Assembly: GCF_001659605.2 (NCBI RefSeq)
Contig: NC_035161.2
Coordinates: 34,877,191 to 34,941,190 of the forward strand
Reading direction: 5' to 3'
Origin: Manihot esculenta
Lineage: Eukaryota > Streptophyta > Magnoliopsida > Malpighiales > Euphorbiaceae
DNA: 64,000 nucleotides
This document shows, one piece after another, positions 20,718 through 32,640 of this stretch; positions within the stretch are counted from its first letter, which is position 1; each line of letters begins with the position of its first letter. Position numbers and translations under genes: made by a program. The notes under the pieces were generated by a model, which did no database searches, was not told the DNA's origin, and saw nothing but the letters and a program-made list of their open reading frames with translations.

Positions 20718-23700
20718 TTAAAAGAGATGAGGATATTGCCGGAGCATGGACTCCCGTGTCTCCCAAGTGCATTCTTCCATATTGTGGTGGTTCCACAGGA
20801 CTTTCACCATCGGGATTTCCTTGTTTCTCAGCTTCCTGATCTGGGTGTCTAGGATCCGTACTGGCTGCTCAACATAGGTGAGATCCTCTTGGATCTCCAC
20901 ATCAGGCTCACTAAGAACTTTGCCCGGATCTGACACGAATTTTCTCAACATAGAAACATGGAAAACCGGATGGATTCTCTCCATTGAAGCAGGTAAATCC
21001 AGCTTGTACGATACATTCCCGATCTTTTGCAAGACTTCAAAGGGTCCGATGTACCGCGGAGCCAGCTTACCTTTCTTCCCAAAGCGAACCACTCCTTTCA
21101 TTGGAGACATCTTGAGCAATACCAGATCCCCCTCCTGAAACTCTACTAACCTTCTGTGGATGTCTGCATAACTCTTCTGTCTGCTTGCAGCCGTCTTGAT
21201 TCTCTCTCTGATTAAGGGTACCACCCTGCTGGTGATCTCTACTAGCTCAGGCCCTGCCAAGGCCTTTTCTCCAACTTCCTCCCAGCAAACAGGTGACCTG
21301 CACTTCCTTCCATACAAAGCTTCATATGGAGCCATCCCGATGCTAGCATGATGGCTGTTATTGTAGGCAAACTCCACCAAAGGTAGATGCTGCCTCCAAG
21401 AACCGCCAAAGTCCAGCACACACATTCTTAGCATATCTTCTATAGTTTGGATGGTCCTCTCTGACTGTCCGTCCGTCTGTGGATGGAAGGCAGTGCTAAA
21501 ATCCAATCTAGTACCCATGGCATTCTGCAGACTCCGCCAAAACCTGGAGGTGAACTGGGGCCCTCTATCTGACACTATGGAAACAGGAACCCCATGCAGT
21601 CTAACTATCTCATCAACGTACACCTGCGCCAACTTGTCCACAGAATAGCCACTCCTGACCGGGATGAAGTGAGCAGATTTGGTGAGTCTGTCCACAATCA
21701 CCCATATGGAGTCCAATCTGTTGGACGTCGCCGGTAACCCCACTACGAAGTCCATAGCTATATTCTCCCATTTCCACTCTGGAATAGGTAGCGGGTTAAG
21801 CATTCCAGCCGGCTTCTGATGTTCCAGCTTCACCCTCTGACATACTTCGCAGGCTGACACAAAATGTGCCACTTCTCTCTTCATAGCTGGCCACCAATAA
21901 ACTTTCTTCAGATCTTGATACATCTTGGTGGCTCCGGGGTGAATGTTGTATTTTGCATTATGAGCCTCTCTCATAATGTCTCCTTTTAGCCCTATGTCAT
22001 CTGGTACACACAATCGACTCCCATAGCGGAGGATCCCCTTATTGTCGAATCTGAACTCACTGTCCTTGCCTGACTGAACAGTCCTGGCAATCTTCACTAA
22101 CTCTGGGTCCTCATGCTGTTTCTGAGCCACCTGCTCCAGAAACACGGGTGTCACTTTCATCTGAGCAACCAAGGCACCTGTACCAGACAACTCCAACTGT
22201 AGACCTTCATCAATGAGCTTGTAAAACTCCTTCACCACTGGTCTCCTCTCTGCCGAGATGTGGGATAGACTGCCTAGTGACTTCCGGCTTAGGGCGTCTG
22301 CCACGACATTCGCCTTACCCGGATGATACTGAATCTTGCAATCATAGTCACTCAGCAACTCTACCCATCTCCTCTGTCTCAAATTCAAATCTCTTTGACT
22401 CAGGATGTACTGCAGGCTTTTATGATCGGTGAAGATCTCACATTTTACCCCATAGAGGTAATGCCTCCACATCTTGAGTGCAAAGATTACTGCTGCCATC
22501 TCAAGATCATGTGTGGGGTAATTCAACTCATGCTTCTTTAGCTGCCTAGAAGCATAAGCAATCACCCTCTCATTCTGCATAAGCACACAACCCAGTCCCA
22601 CATGGGACGCATCACAAAAGACTGTAAAGTCCTCACCACTAGATGGCAGAGCTAAAACTGGTGCTGAAGTCAATCTCTTCTTGAGCTCTTCAAAACTCTC
22701 CTCGCACTGGTCGGTCCACAGAAATTTCTGATTCTTCCTGGTTAGTCTGGTTAGAGGAGCTGCTATCTTTGAGAAGTCCTGAACGAACCTCCTGTAGTAA
22801 CCTGCCAAACCCAAGAAACTCCTGATCTCTGTCACTGAAGTGGGTCTAGGCCAGTTAGCCACAGTCTCTGTCTTCTTGGGGTCTACCTCAATCCCATTCT
22901 CTGACACTACATGCCCCAAGAACGAAATGCTCCTCAGCCAGAACTCACATTTAGAGAACTTGGCATACAAGCCATGTTCCCTCAAGGTCTGTAGAACCAA
23001 CCGCAGATGATGGGCATGCTCCTCTGCGTTCCTGGAATACACTAAGATATCATCTATGAAGACAATAACGAAGTGATCCAGGTACTGGCTAAACACTCTA
23101 TTCATGAGGTCCATGAATGCTGCAGGGGCGTTAGTTAACCCGAACGGCATCACAAGGAACTCAAAATGCCCATATCTGGTCCTGAAAGCTGTCTTTGGCA
23201 CGTCCTCTTCCCTGATCCTCAACTGATGATACCCGGACCTCAGATCTATTTTAGAGAAACAACCCGCTCCTGCTAGCTGGTTGAATAGATCGTCGATCCT
23301 TGGCAATGGGTACTTGTTCTTGGTAGTGACTTTGTTCAACTGCCTGTAGTCGATACAAAGTCTAAGGGATCCATCCTTCTTTTTCACAAACAGCACTGGA
23401 GCACCCCAAGGTGAGGTACTTGGTCGGATGAAGCCCTTGTCTACCAACTCCTGTAACTGCTCCTTCAACTCTTTCAATTCTGCTGGCGCCATCCTGTAGG
23501 GAGGGATAGAGATCGGTCGGGTTCCAGGCATCAGTTCTATCTCGAACTCTATCTCCCTAGCAGGTGGTAAACCTGGCAGTTCGTCTGGGAACACATCTAA
23601 GAACTCTCTAACCACTGGCACCGAGGCGGGTTCTCTGACCTGACTGCTAAGCTCTCTCACATGAGCCAAATACCCCTGACATCCCCTCCTAAGCAACCTA

Positions 23701-25250
23701 CGAGCCTGAAGAGCTGAGATCATACCTCTAGGTGTACCCCTCCTGTCTCCTCTGAAGACGACCTCTGATCCATCCTGACCTCTGAACCTGACTACCTTGT
23801 CCATGCAGTCCAAGGTAGCACCATGGGTAGATAACCAGTCCATCCCTAGAATGACGTCAAAATCTGTCAAATCTAGAACCACTAGGTCGGCGGACATGCA
23901 TCTCCCCTCAACAAAAACTGGACTACACTGACAGACTGACTCTGCCACTGATGGATCACACTTGGGTCCACTGACCCAGAGAGGACACTCTAACTCAGAG
24001 ATCATCAATCCCAACCTCTCTACGGCCCTCGGAGCAATAAAAGAATGAGATGCACCAGGGTCCATCAATGCATATACATCCGAACATCCAATGACGAGAT
24101 TACCTGCCACCACGGTGTTGGATGCATCTGCCTCCTGCTGTGTCATTGTGAAGATCCGTGCTGGGGCTGATGGACCTTCACCTCTGAAACCCGCTGAAGA
24201 AGAGGCTGCCCCTCTCCCTCTGCCTCTGCCACTGGCCTGAGTCATGGCTGGAGCTGCTGGCTGCGCTACACTGCCTGAAGCTGTCTGTTGGGACTGAGCC
24301 ATCGGGGCCGCTCTTGGACAATCTCGAGCTATATGCCCCTCCTGACCACATCTGAAGCAGGCGTTCGTCCCAAACCGACATACTCCCTTGTGTGGTCTGC
24401 CACACCTTGCACAAACTGCATTATCCGCACTAGAGCTTGAGCCACTTCCAAATCCCAGACTAGACTTGACCTTGTTCCAGAACTTATTCTTTTTACCCTT
24501 GGGCTTACTCCATCTCTTACTGCCTGAAGCTGCTGCACTCAAGGTAGAGGGATCTAAACTTCCCCCACCCGGAGTTTTAGAACCAGAAGCTTGTGCCACT
24601 GTCTGCTTAACTGTCCCCTGAATGATGGCACTAGCCTCCATTCTCCTAGCCATGTCTACTATGGCATGAAAACTCTCTCTATCTGCTGACTGTACCAAGG
24701 AGGAATACCTGGGATGGAGCTTCATGATATACCTCCTCGACTTCTTCTGGTCTGTGCTAAGGTCTTGCCCTGCAAATGGCAGCAATTCCATAAACCTGTC
24801 AGTATATTCGTCTACACTCATGTCATCAGTCTGCCTCAACTGCTCGAATTCTATCATCTTCAATTCCCTTGAACTATCAGGGAAAGCCCATCCTGCAAAC
24901 TCGTTTGCAAACTCTTCCCAAGTCATGCTGTCCACTCTCGGGTTCACATAATTCTTGAACCACTCCCGTGCCTTCTTGCACTTAAGCGTGAACCCGGCCA
25001 TCTGAATGGCTCTACTGTCATCCGCCCCTATCTCATCTGTAATTGCCTTGACCCGCTCCAAGTACACGAACGGATCATCACCGGTTTCGAACTGGGGAGC
25101 ACCCAGCTTCATATAGTCTGTCATCTTGACCTTGCTCCCACTGGCTGAGCTAGATCTAGGAGGTTGAGCAACTGGGGCTGCTGGTTCTGCAGATGGTGGA
25201 GGTGGTGCAACATTTTCTGGATTTGGATAGTAGGGTGGAGGTGGATACAT
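20718..25250 (-). CDS. Gag-Pol polyprotein of the inner Tekay-like element (N-terminus displaced)
   Basis: An open frame of 1510 residues without internal stops. In order: gag capsid region (about 45-250); zinc knuckle [14 protein letters not shown] (about 297); aspartic protease with DPGASHSF (about 396); reverse transcriptase with FIDDILVYS (about 729); RNase H with its Asp/Glu residues ([19 protein letters not shown]); integrase with HHCC finger and D,D,E core ([24 protein letters not shown]; about 1163, 1227, 1263); and a C-terminal chromodomain-like segment. All catalytic residues I can check are present. The ATG used here lies in the CATTG target duplication of the solo LTR inserted at this point. 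The original frame began upstream at 27916, so this start is probably not the native one and the leader and promoter are now separated by 2.2 kb. Confidence 0.92.
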   Translation of the reverse strand: MYPPPPYYPNPENVAPPPPSAEPAAPVAQPPRSSSASGSKVKMTDYMKLGAPQFETGDDPFVYLERVKAITDEIGADDSRAIQMAGFTLKCKKAREWFKNYVNPRVDSMTWEEFANEFAGWAFPDSSRELKMIEFEQLRQTDDMSVDEYTDRFMELLPFAGQDLSTDQKKSRRYIMKLHPRYSSLVQSADRESFHAIVDMARRMEASAIIQGTVKQTVAQASGSKTPGGGSLDPSTLSAAASGSKRWSKPKGKKNKFWNKVKSSLGFGSGSSSSADNAVCARCGRPHKGVCRFGTNACFRCGQEGHIARDCPRAAPMAQSQQTASGSVAQPAAPAMTQASGRGRGRGAASSSAGFRGEGPSAPARIFTMTQQEADASNTVVAGNLVIGCSDVYALMDPGASHSFIAPRAVERLGLMISELECPLWVSGPKCDPSVAESVCQCSPVFVEGRCMSADLVVLDLTDFDVILGMDWLSTHGATLDCMDKVVRFRGQDGSEVVFRGDRRGTPRGMISALQARRLLRRGCQGYLAHVRELSSQVREPASVPVVREFLDVFPDELPGLPPAREIEFEIELMPGTRPISIPPYRMAPAELKELKEQLQELVDKGFIRPSTSPWGAPVLFVKKKDGSLRLCIDYRQLNKVTTKNKYPLPRIDDLFNQLAGAGCFSKIDLRSGYHQLRIREEDVPKTAFRTRYGHFEFLVMPFGLTNAPAAFMDLMNRVFSQYLDHFVIVFIDDILVYSRNAEEHAHHLRLVLQTLREHGLYAKFSKCEFWLRSISFLGHVVSENGIEVDPKKTETVANWPRPTSVTEIRSFLGLAGYYRRFVQDFSKIAAPLTRLTRKNQKFLWTDQCEESFEELKKRLTSAPVLALPSSGEDFTVFCDASHVGLGCVLMQNERVIAYASRQLKKHELNYPTHDLEMAAVIFALKMWRHYLYGVKCEIFTDHKSLQYILSQRDLNLRQRRWVELLSDYDCKIQYHPGKANVVADALSRKSLGSLSHISAERRPVVKEFYKLIDEGLQLELSGTGALVAQMKVTPVFLEQVAQKQHEDPELVKIARTVQSGKDSEFRFDNKGILRYGSRLCVPDDIGLKGDIMREAHNAKYNIHPGATKMYQDLKKVYWWPAMKREVAHFVSACEVCQRVKLEHQKPAGMLNPLPIPEWKWENIAMDFVVGLPATSNRLDSIWVIVDRLTKSAHFIPVRSGYSVDKLAQVYVDEIVRLHGVPVSIVSDRGPQFTSRFWRSLQNAMGTRLDFSTAFHPQTDGQSERTIQTIEDMLRMCVLDFGGSWRQHLPLVEFAYNNSHHASIGMAPYEALYGRKCRSPVCWEEVGEKALAGPELVEITSRVVPLIRERIKTAASRQKSYADIHRRLVEFQEGDLVLLKMSPMKGVVRFGKKGKLAPRYIGPFEVLQKIGNVSYKLDLPASMERIHPVFHVSMLRKFVSDPGKVLSEPDVEIQEDLTYVEQPVRILDTQIRKLRNKEIPMVKVLWNHHNMEECTWETRESMLRQYPHLF

Positions 25251-25252
25251 TG
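25248..25252. repeat. Target duplication of the solo LTR, left
   Basis: CATTG, identical to 27467-27471. Confidence 0.88.
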
Positions 25253-27466
25253 TGTAATACCCGGCTAGACTCCGGTATCGGAATTCCTACCGTCCGGTAG
25301 AATGTCGGATGTCGGAGACCTCTAGAAGGGTAAAACCACGTTTTCATAAAATGTTTTCATGTATTTTAATGTTTTAAGTATGAAATTAAATGAGTTTTTA
25401 CATGAAAAATCTTTGGAGGAAAACCCAGGTTCGGCCGCCGAAAGTCAAGTTCGGCCGCCGAACATGCATGCGTTTTGGAGGCACGTTAGGCCCCCGAAAG
25501 CATGAGTTGGGGAAGTCCAGGTTCGGCCGCCGAAAGTCAAGTTCGGCCGCCGAACATTGCATGGATGCGGAGGCACATTCGGCCCCCGAACGTGGTCTGG
25601 CCAGCCACTATAAAAGGGTCCCTTAGCCGAAAACGGGCGAGCTTTTCCCCATTTTCGGCCAAGGTGAGCTTTCCGCCGTCCCTCACCCATTTTTGATGTT
25701 CTTCCTCTAAATCTTTCGGGATTTTCACTTGTTTTAACTTGGTTTTGAAGATTTAAGCTTTTGAAACAAGTTTTGGAGCTTTGGGAACTCAGGAGCTCAT
25801 TTTCGTGGATCTCCAAGTTTAGGTCGTCTCCCTCTCGATCTTCAAGAGGTAAGAGCCGATCTTAAGCTCCTTATGTGTTTTAACTAAGTTTATGCAAGAT
25901 CTATGGGTAGAAATGCATGTTAGGGTATATGTTGAGTTTATGGGTTTTGATGCTTTGATGAATAATGTAGCTGGTTTTTGTGTGTTTGAAGTGTTGTAGT
26001 TGGGGTTTATGCTAGTTTGAGACCCCTAGGTGTAATGTATGATATGTATGCATGTTTTAAAACTAGTTTTTGCATGATTTGAGCTTGGGAGGCAAAATGT
26101 GCATAGAGGAGCTGAGTTTCTGCCCTTCGGGAGAAGCTCAGGTTCGGCCACTGAAGTGACTTTCGGCCGCCGAACCCCCTTTGTGGAGGCAGCATTCGGC
26201 TGCCGAAGTTGCCCCCGAAAAGAGACTTTCGTCTCTGTCTGGGACTTTCGGCCGCCGAAGGTGCCGCCGAAAGTGCCCTGTTCAGCCATTTCATGCATAT
26301 TTCTATATGATGTTTTCCTGATGTTTAGGGGGGTTTTTGGGGAGTATTTTAGAGTCATGTTTATGTATGTTTGGTCCCTCATTGGAGTCCACCCGTGTAG
26401 GTTCGGACCCGAGGAACCGAGGACCTCAGCAGTGAGATAGCTGCTTCAGAGTCTGTAGAGCTTCAGCCAGAGGTGAGTGGAATGAACCTTAAGTTTTTAA
26501 ATAAATGAAATATAACTTTTTGGAGCATGTTCATGCATCATATATGCCATGATATATTTTAGGTTGTTTACATTAGTATTCACGAATATGTTGCATTGCA
26601 TAATATGATGTGGATGCGGATTGGCTATTGAATGATCCTCTAGTCCTCCTATGGTATGATATGATGATGATACGGTATGGATTGCCAGTGAGGCCCATTC
26701 TACGCCCCTGGACTATGTTAAGAGAAAGACCAGTGAGGCCCATTCTACGCCCCTGGCATATTGGAATGTTATGTTATGTTATGTATGTAAGAGAAAGACC
26801 AGTGAGGCCCATTCTACGCCCCTGGCACGATTGGACTATGTTGAGGACTATAGGTGACAATACCATCCTTATGTGATATGTTTGTGATGTGTTGCATTTC
26901 ATGGAAGCATGAAATATTTAATATATGTTTTTCTCTATTCTGCTCACTGGGCTTTATAGCTCACCCCTCTCCCCTAACCCCAGATGTGCAGGTACAGGGT
27001 AGACCAGGAGGTTAGCCAGAGTATGAAGTGATGTTATGTAATAGTTAGATTGTGGATATGAAAATTGTATTATGATGTAATGTAAAAGAGTTTTAAGTTA
27101 TGTTATGTAATTTGAATATTGAGGATAGAGTTGTGCTTGACCAATACAGATTGTTAATCCCACTTGTATGTACATGGTCTTTATGATATGAGATATGAGG
27201 TTATGTTTCAACCAAGCTTATGTATGATGAGATACCCCATTGGAGCATTTGATGAGGGCTCCAGTGGAGGTTTATGTTATGTTTATGTTTATGTACAGGT
27301 TGAGCTTGGTTGTTATATGAAAATGTTTACAGGTTTATGAGTATTGTTGATCATGTATGGGATTAAGCAGGATTACAGGTTATGTCAGGCTTGCTACGGT
27401 TCCCGGCGGCCTTATGCCGATCTGGATCCTAGCGCCGGTAGCGGTCCGGATTTTCGGGGCGTTACA
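25253..27466 (+). mobile_element. Solo LTR of a related gypsy family inserted in gag
   Basis: 2214 bp beginning TGTAATACCCGGC and ending GGGGCGTTACA, with a 5-bp duplication CATTG (25248-25252 and 27467-27471). It is a single LTR with no internal region, lying opposite to the host element. It shares architecture with the host LTRs (palindromes, TATA box, CCAGTGAGGCCCATTCTACG repeats at about 26689-26825) but is clearly diverged from them, so it is a sister subfamily, not a rearranged copy of the same element. A full element must have landed here and then lost its body by LTR-LTR recombination. Confidence 0.9.
25609..25616 (+). promoter_or_regulatory. TATA box of the solo LTR
   Basis: TATAAAAG within CCACTATAAAAGGGTCC, the same context as in the host-element LTRs on the opposite strand. 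Confidence 0.65.
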
Positions 27467-27916
27467 CATTGGGTACTGAGAGTACGGTGGGTAGTATGGT
27501 GGGTATGGCATCTGTGTGGGATAAGGGGTGAAACTAGGGTAATCCGATGTACCTCCCGTCGAATACCCGGGATGTTGTGAGAAATGTGGATAGTGAGGTG
27601 GCTGTACAAATCCCGATGCCTGAGTGCCTCCTTGGGACTCTCCCATTCCTTCTTCTGACATACTGACTCCCAAACTGCCATCCCTCCTCTGTTCTACGTC
27701 CATATCATCCCCCATATCCTCTGACGCTCCTCCCTGAACTGTTCCTCTGACTGATCTGCTCCTACCCAGATCCAGAGACCTTCTAGGGTCTCTTGCTGCT
27801 CTTTCTCGATTAGACCTACTAGACATTGCCCTAGGCAATGCTGGAGGACGGGCGCTCATGCCCTCATCCTCAGGTGGTACTCCTGTCAATCTTGCTGATC
27901 GACGAGTTCCTCTCAT
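27467..27916 (-). pseudogene. Severed N-terminal part of the inner element's Gag
   Basis: An open frame from the ATG at 27914-27916 (MRGTRRSARL) runs about 148 codons to the solo-LTR insertion point. It is Pro/Tyr- and acidic-rich near its end, like the first residues of the 25250 frame. The frame is in register with the downstream gag-pol frame across the CATTG duplication, so the solo LTR is the only break I find in the original polyprotein of about 1659 codons. Translation now runs into LTR sequence and stops soon after. Confidence 0.85.
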
Positions 27917-28175
27917 CCTGTTTTCTGAAAAACAGTGCACAACACAAGCAACATTAGCATCATATGGTTCATGTGGGCACATATGAACCCGCATCACATA
28001 CATCACATATCATAGCATATCATTAATGCACATGCATAAAGTCATGGCATTTCACATCATCATGCAAGACAGGACTCCACATCCTATCCTAGTGGACATG
28101 ATCTTTTCCTATTGTGCTTGACCTTCTATAACCTCTATGAGCCCGACACTCTAGGTCCGACCATATGAACCTAGG
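27917..28175 (-). other. 5' leader of the inner element
   Basis: Untranslated segment between PBS and gag start; no coding signal. Confidence 0.7.
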
Positions 28176-28187
28176 GCTCTGATACCA
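28176..28187 (-). promoter_or_regulatory. Primer binding site of the inner element
   Basis: TGGTATCAGAGC on the - strand, three bases inside the 5' LTR, complementary to initiator tRNA-Met. Confidence 0.9.
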
Positions 28188-28190
28188 TTC

Positions 28191-30452
28191 TGTAACGACC
28201 CGAAAATCGGACCGCCACCGGCGCTAGGATCCGGGTCGACTTAAGGCCGCCGGGACCCGTAGCAAGCCAAACATACATCCTGTAAACCTGTATAATCCCA
28301 TACATGATCAACAACATGCACAAAAATTAAAACTTTTCCTTCCATGAACATCAACCAAACTCAACCTGTGCATAAACATAAACATAACTTTGATCCCTCT
28401 GTGGGATCTCATCTGTGCCATCAATGGGTGACATACATCTGTTGAGTTGGTTTACATAGACATCATCAAAATCTCTAAGATCATGTATTAAAGGGATAGC
28501 ACAATCTATGGTCAAGCACACACTAACATCCATAAAACTCATTACATAACTATACTGTACTTTTACATTACAATTTGATCATGTCCATTACTAGCTATTA
28601 CATAAACATGACTTCTTTACTCTATCCGGACTCCCGCACTATACTGTACCTGCAAGCCTGGGGGTAAAGGGAGAGGGGTAAGCTAAAAGCCCAGTGAGTA
28701 GAGCTATTAAAACACATTAACACTATGCTCTATGAAATGCATCATAACACAAACAATCCACATAAGGGTTGGGTGAACTCGTCACCAATTAGTCCAAGTT
28801 AACTCTGTGCCAGGCCTGTAGAATGGGGTCCTGGTCTTTCCTGTCAGAACATACATTACTTACCATTCTCCCAAGGCCTCGTCTGGCTCCTGGTCTTCAA
28901 GTCCCATAACCGTACTAGACCATAGGATGGGATCCTGGTCTTTCCTTACTCTGTGCCAGGCCTGTAGACTGGGGCCTGGTCTTTCTTACTCTGTGCCAGG
29001 CCTGTAGCATGGGGCCTGGTCTTCCTGTCTTGGACTAATTGGGTCATCCGACATTCACCCACAACAACAACAATTTATGCGATGCGGCATATTCGTGAAA
29101 ACTAATGCAATCATCCTATTGCATAATCATGATGCATGAAACATGATAAAGCATTTAATTTAAAAGATTAAGTTTTAGTTCCACTCACACTGGCTGACTC
29201 TGACAATACCGAAGCAGCTGAACTCACTGCTGGGGTCCTCGGTTCCTCGGGTCCGAACCTACACAGGTGGACTCAAATGAGGGACCAAACATACTTGAAC
29301 ATAACTCTAAAATATTCCCCAAAAACCCCCTAAAACATCCTGAAAATATCACATAGAGATATGCATGAAATAGCTGAACAGGGCACTTTCGGCGGCACCT
29401 TCGGCGGCCGAAAGTCCTGGACAGATCCGAAAGTCAGGCACTTTCGGCGGCACCTTCGGCGGCCGAAAGTCCCAGACAGAGACGAAAGTCTCTTTTCGGG
29501 GGCAACTTCGGCAGCCGAATGCTGCCTCCACAAAGGGGGTTCGGCGGCCGAAACTCCCTTCGGCGGCCGAACCTGGTTTCTGCCAGAAGGGCAGAAACTT
29601 GGTTCACATGAACCCCTTGCCTCCCAAAACCTCAAATCAAGCATATATCTCAACCAAATCATGCATACAAGTTCCTAGGGGCCTCAAAACATCAAATACC
29701 CCAACTACAACACTTCAAACATACTCAAGCAAGCCACATTGTTCAAAACATCAATATAAACCCATAACATCAATATATAACCTAACATGCATTTCTACCC
29801 ATAGATCTTGCATAAAACTTATTTAAAACACATAAGGAGCTTAAGATCGGCTCTTACCTCTTGAAGATGGAGAGGGAGACGACCTAAACTTGGAGATCCA
29901 CGAAAATGAGCTCCTGAGTTCCCAAAGCTCCAAAACTTGTTTCAAAAGCTTAAATCTTCAAAACCAAGTGAAAACAAGTGAAAATCTTGAAAGATTTAGA
30001 GGAAGAACATCAAAAATGGGTGAGGGACGGCGGAGACTCACCTTGGCCGAAAATGGGGAAAAGCTCACCCGTTTTCGGCTAAGGGACCCTTTTATAGTGG
30101 CTGGCCAGACCACGTTCGGGGGCCGAATGTGCCTCCGCATGCATGCCATGTTCGGCGGCCGAACATGAGGTTCGGCGGCCGAACCTGGACTTCCCTCACT
30201 CATGCTTTCGGGGGCCTAACGTGTCTCCAGAACGCATGCATGTTCGGCGGCCGAACTTGACCTTCGGCGGCCGAACCTGGGTTTTCCTCCAAGGACTTTT
30301 CATGCAAAAACTCATTCAATTTCATACTCAAAACCATTAAAAACATGAAAACATTTCATAAAAACATGATTCTACCCTTCTAGAGGTCTCCGACATCCGA
30401 GATTCCACCGGACGGTAGGAATTCCGATACCGGAGTCTAGCCGGGTATTACA
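28191..30452 (-). repeat. 5' LTR of the inner element
   Basis: 2262 bp. Near-identical to 18372-20610. Relative to it, this copy has one extra palindrome-bearing repeat of about 45 bp near 29412-29456 and one palindrome unit fewer near 30151-30183. It drives transcription leftward from the TATA box at 30089-30096. Confidence 0.92.
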
Positions 30453-30457
30453 TTGAC
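30453..30457. repeat. 5-bp target duplication of the inner element, right
   Basis: TTGAC, identical to 18367-18371. Confidence 0.9.
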
Positions 30458-31015
30458 GATCTTATTCCAAGATCAGTCACTCACCTCATTGGAGTCTTCA
30501 TCTCCTCAACTAGTTTTGTGGTGCCAGTGGTCTTATTTTCAAGACCGGTTACCTACCTTATTGAGGGTTTCGTCTCCCCAATCGGTTTTATGGTGTCAGT
30601 AGTCTTATTTCGAGACCGATCACTCATCTCATTGGGATCTTCATCTCCTCAACAGGTTTTGTGGTGTTGGCGATTTTATTTCTGAGGTCGATCACCTATC
30701 TCATTGAAGTCTTCGTGTCCCCCAATTGGTTTTGTGATGTCGGCGGTCTTATTCCGAGGCCGGTCACCCACCTCATTGGGGTCTTCATCTCCTCAACCGA
30801 TTTTGTGGTACCGGTAGTCTTATTCCGAGGCTGATCACCCACCTTACTGGGGTTTTCATCTCCTCAATCGATTTTGTGGTGCCGACAGTCTTATTTCCAT
30901 GACCAGCCACCTACTTCATTGAGGGCTTCATCTCCCCAGCCGGTTTTGTGATGTCGGCGGTATTATTCCGAGACCAGTCACCCACCTTACTGGGGTCTTC
31001 AATACCTGTTCAAGA
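30458..31015 (-). repeat. Minisatellite spacer of the outer element, right part
   Basis: About eight units of roughly 65-70 bp with the core GGTCTTATTCCGAGACCGGTCACC followed by CACCTCATTGGGGTCTTCATCTCCTCAACCG and TTTTGTGGTGCCG in sequence, each mutated differently. It continues the array ending at 18366. Confidence 0.85.
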
Positions 31016-31074
31016 GTGCTTTGGGAGTAGAAAATAGGATAATTTTATTCATATTTCAAGCGCATCAGTTACAT

Positions 31075-31560
31075 TGTACACTTTTATGGGATGGATGTTC
31101 CAGGCGTGAGGTTACAGATTTCCTTGCAGGTCTTCAATTCGGTATACCCCTGGTCTGATGACCTTGATGATTCTAAACAGGACCTTTCTAGGTTGGCGCT
31201 AGTTTTCTAATAGTAGCTCTCTTTCCTGTGGCTTTTAATCTTCTCAAGGCTAGGTCCCCAACCTTCAAGATCCTCTCACGAACTTTTGGTTGTAATACCC
31301 AGCTGCCTTCTATTGATAAGCAGTTATTCGCACTTGTACCTCATCTCTGATTTCTTCTAGGGCATCCAGGTTGCTTCTCAATTTCTCATCGTTGGTGCTT
31401 TCATAATTGAATTGGACCCGGTGAGTAGGGATTTGTAGCTCTACGAAGACTACAGCCTTTGTCCCAAAAGCTAGCATAAAAGGTGTCTCCCCTGTTGGTG
31501 TTCGAGGTGTAGTTCGGAATACCCACAAAATGCTATGTAGCTCGGCTGCCCAGTTCTTTT
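31075..31560 (-). pseudogene. Integrase C-terminal remnant of the outer element
   Basis: The - strand frame at 31310-31528 reads WVFRTTPRTPTGETPF and LAFGTKAV, the conserved stretch after the integrase core in plant gypsy elements. Further segments (VRERILKVGD, GVYRIEDLQGN) follow in shifted frames down to about 31075. The catalytic core and everything upstream are absent, and the 5' LTR follows almost directly, which indicates a large internal deletion. Confidence 0.8.
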
Positions 31561-31639
31561 TAGCACCGTCTAATCACTTATTCAGCTCTTGGAGGATAGC
31601 TCATTTTGTCTTGAGATCTAGTAAAGGGTAGAATCAAGG

Positions 31640-32042
31640 TGTATTTTGGTAAATTTGGTTTGGTTTGCTTACACTTTCATTCTTTTAATATTTTCCCTTT
31701 TATCTTTTAGTGACGTGTAACCGCCGTTCTGCATTTGTACATCCTGTTATTATCACGCTGACCGTACGTACGGATATACGGTGTTCTTTCTCATTATCAA
31801 GTGGCCATTTAATTCCCTACGGCGCCATGTGGACACGATCCGAATGCCCAGAATCTGTTACCCTGCAGATCCATCAAATCGATTAGGTGAGACCTCCTAT
31901 ACATAAGCCTAAACCTGCCTTATCCGGTCCATCCGAACGAGTCTTAGATTGCGTATTGAAAATAGATCAATGTATTGGGTTTTGATAAAATTATAATCTT
32001 GAACTTTCCAACATGTACTCAGTTATAACCTGAATATCTAAG
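31640..32042 (-). repeat. 5' LTR of the outer element (right copy)
   Basis: Direct repeat partner of 13521-13921. Its inner edge (TGTATTTT on +) reads as a canonical ..CA end on the - strand; the left copy has mutated to CG. Confidence 0.75.
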
Positions 32043-32640
32043 ACTTGTACTCATATATGATAATAGAAATAGATCTTAGATTATTCAATATAATTAACTG
32101 ATATTGAAAAATATTTGGGTGATGATTTCGGATTTCATGTGGTAAATATTCAATACATGAATTTATTTATATAAATAATTAACTAAATATAAAATTAAAT
32201 ATTTTTGTAATCATATTTAAAAATATTGTATGTATTTTTTCAAAAGTCAAATATTTCATTATAAAATTATAAAATATAATAGATAATGAGAATATTTTTC
32301 ACATAAATTATTAATTAAAAATATAAAAATATATCATAAATTTAATTATATTATTATTATCTAAATAAATTTAAAATACTTAGTTATTATAATTTAAATT
32401 TAAAATTAACGAATTTTATTATTATTGTAATTATTTTTACGGGCCAATAGATATCGAGCAACCCTAGCTCTTTACAGAAAAGGTTATCACATGCCTTGCA
32501 CGTGAGTCCTTCATCTAGACTTGGAAGAAAAACGGTACCAGGCATAAAACGGAAAACGCAGTCAAGCACTCTATTGCAGCCCGCGAAACTCCATGGTATT
32601 TTTTCGAATCAAAATCGGAGCCAAGGCTTACAAATAACCG
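32043..32640 (+). promoter_or_regulatory. SKI2 upstream region and 5' UTR
   Basis: About 400 bp of AT-rich DNA, then a patch with GGGCCAATA (about 32441) and an AACCCTAG telo-box-like motif (about 32460). This combination is common upstream of plant RNA-metabolism genes. The 5' UTR probably covers roughly the last 150 bp before the ATG at 32641. No experimentally testable start site can be read. Confidence 0.4.

Larger units (their letters stand above)
18372..30452 (-). mobile_element. Young Tekay-like Ty3/gypsy chromovirus
   Basis: 12,081 bp including a 2.2-kb nested solo LTR. The ends read TGTAAT..TTACA on the - strand and a TTGAC duplication flanks it. LTRs of 2239 bp (left, 3') and 2262 bp (right, 5') differ by about ten substitutions seen by eye plus two repeat-number indels, so insertion was recent. 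PBS, PPT, LTR TATA box and a long gag-pol frame are all present. The chromodomain-like C terminus after integrase and the motif set place it among plant chromoviruses, most likely Tekay/Del. It sits inside the minisatellite spacer of the outer element. Confidence 0.9.
13521..32042 (-). mobile_element. Old Tat-like Ty3/gypsy retrotransposon remnant (outer element)
   Basis: Diverged direct repeats of about 400 bp at 13521-13921 and 31640-32042 bracket an internal region made of three parts. These are an antisense extra ORF (+ strand, about 14.25-16.67 kb), a minisatellite spacer (about 17.2-18.37 and 30.46-31.01 kb) and the last part of integrase on the - strand (31.08-31.56 kb). The order integrase, repeat-rich spacer, antisense ORF, 3' LTR on the - strand is the layout known for Tat-lineage elements such as Retand and Grande. 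Gag, protease, RT and most of integrase are deleted. A younger 12-kb element splits the spacer. Outer ends and target duplication could not be fixed, so boundaries are good to about 10 bp. Confidence 0.7.

Noticed and set aside
25253..27466. Interpretation as an inverted copy of the same element's LTR produced by recombination
   Set aside because: It has its own 5-bp target duplication and is clearly diverged from the flanking LTRs, so an independent insertion fits better.
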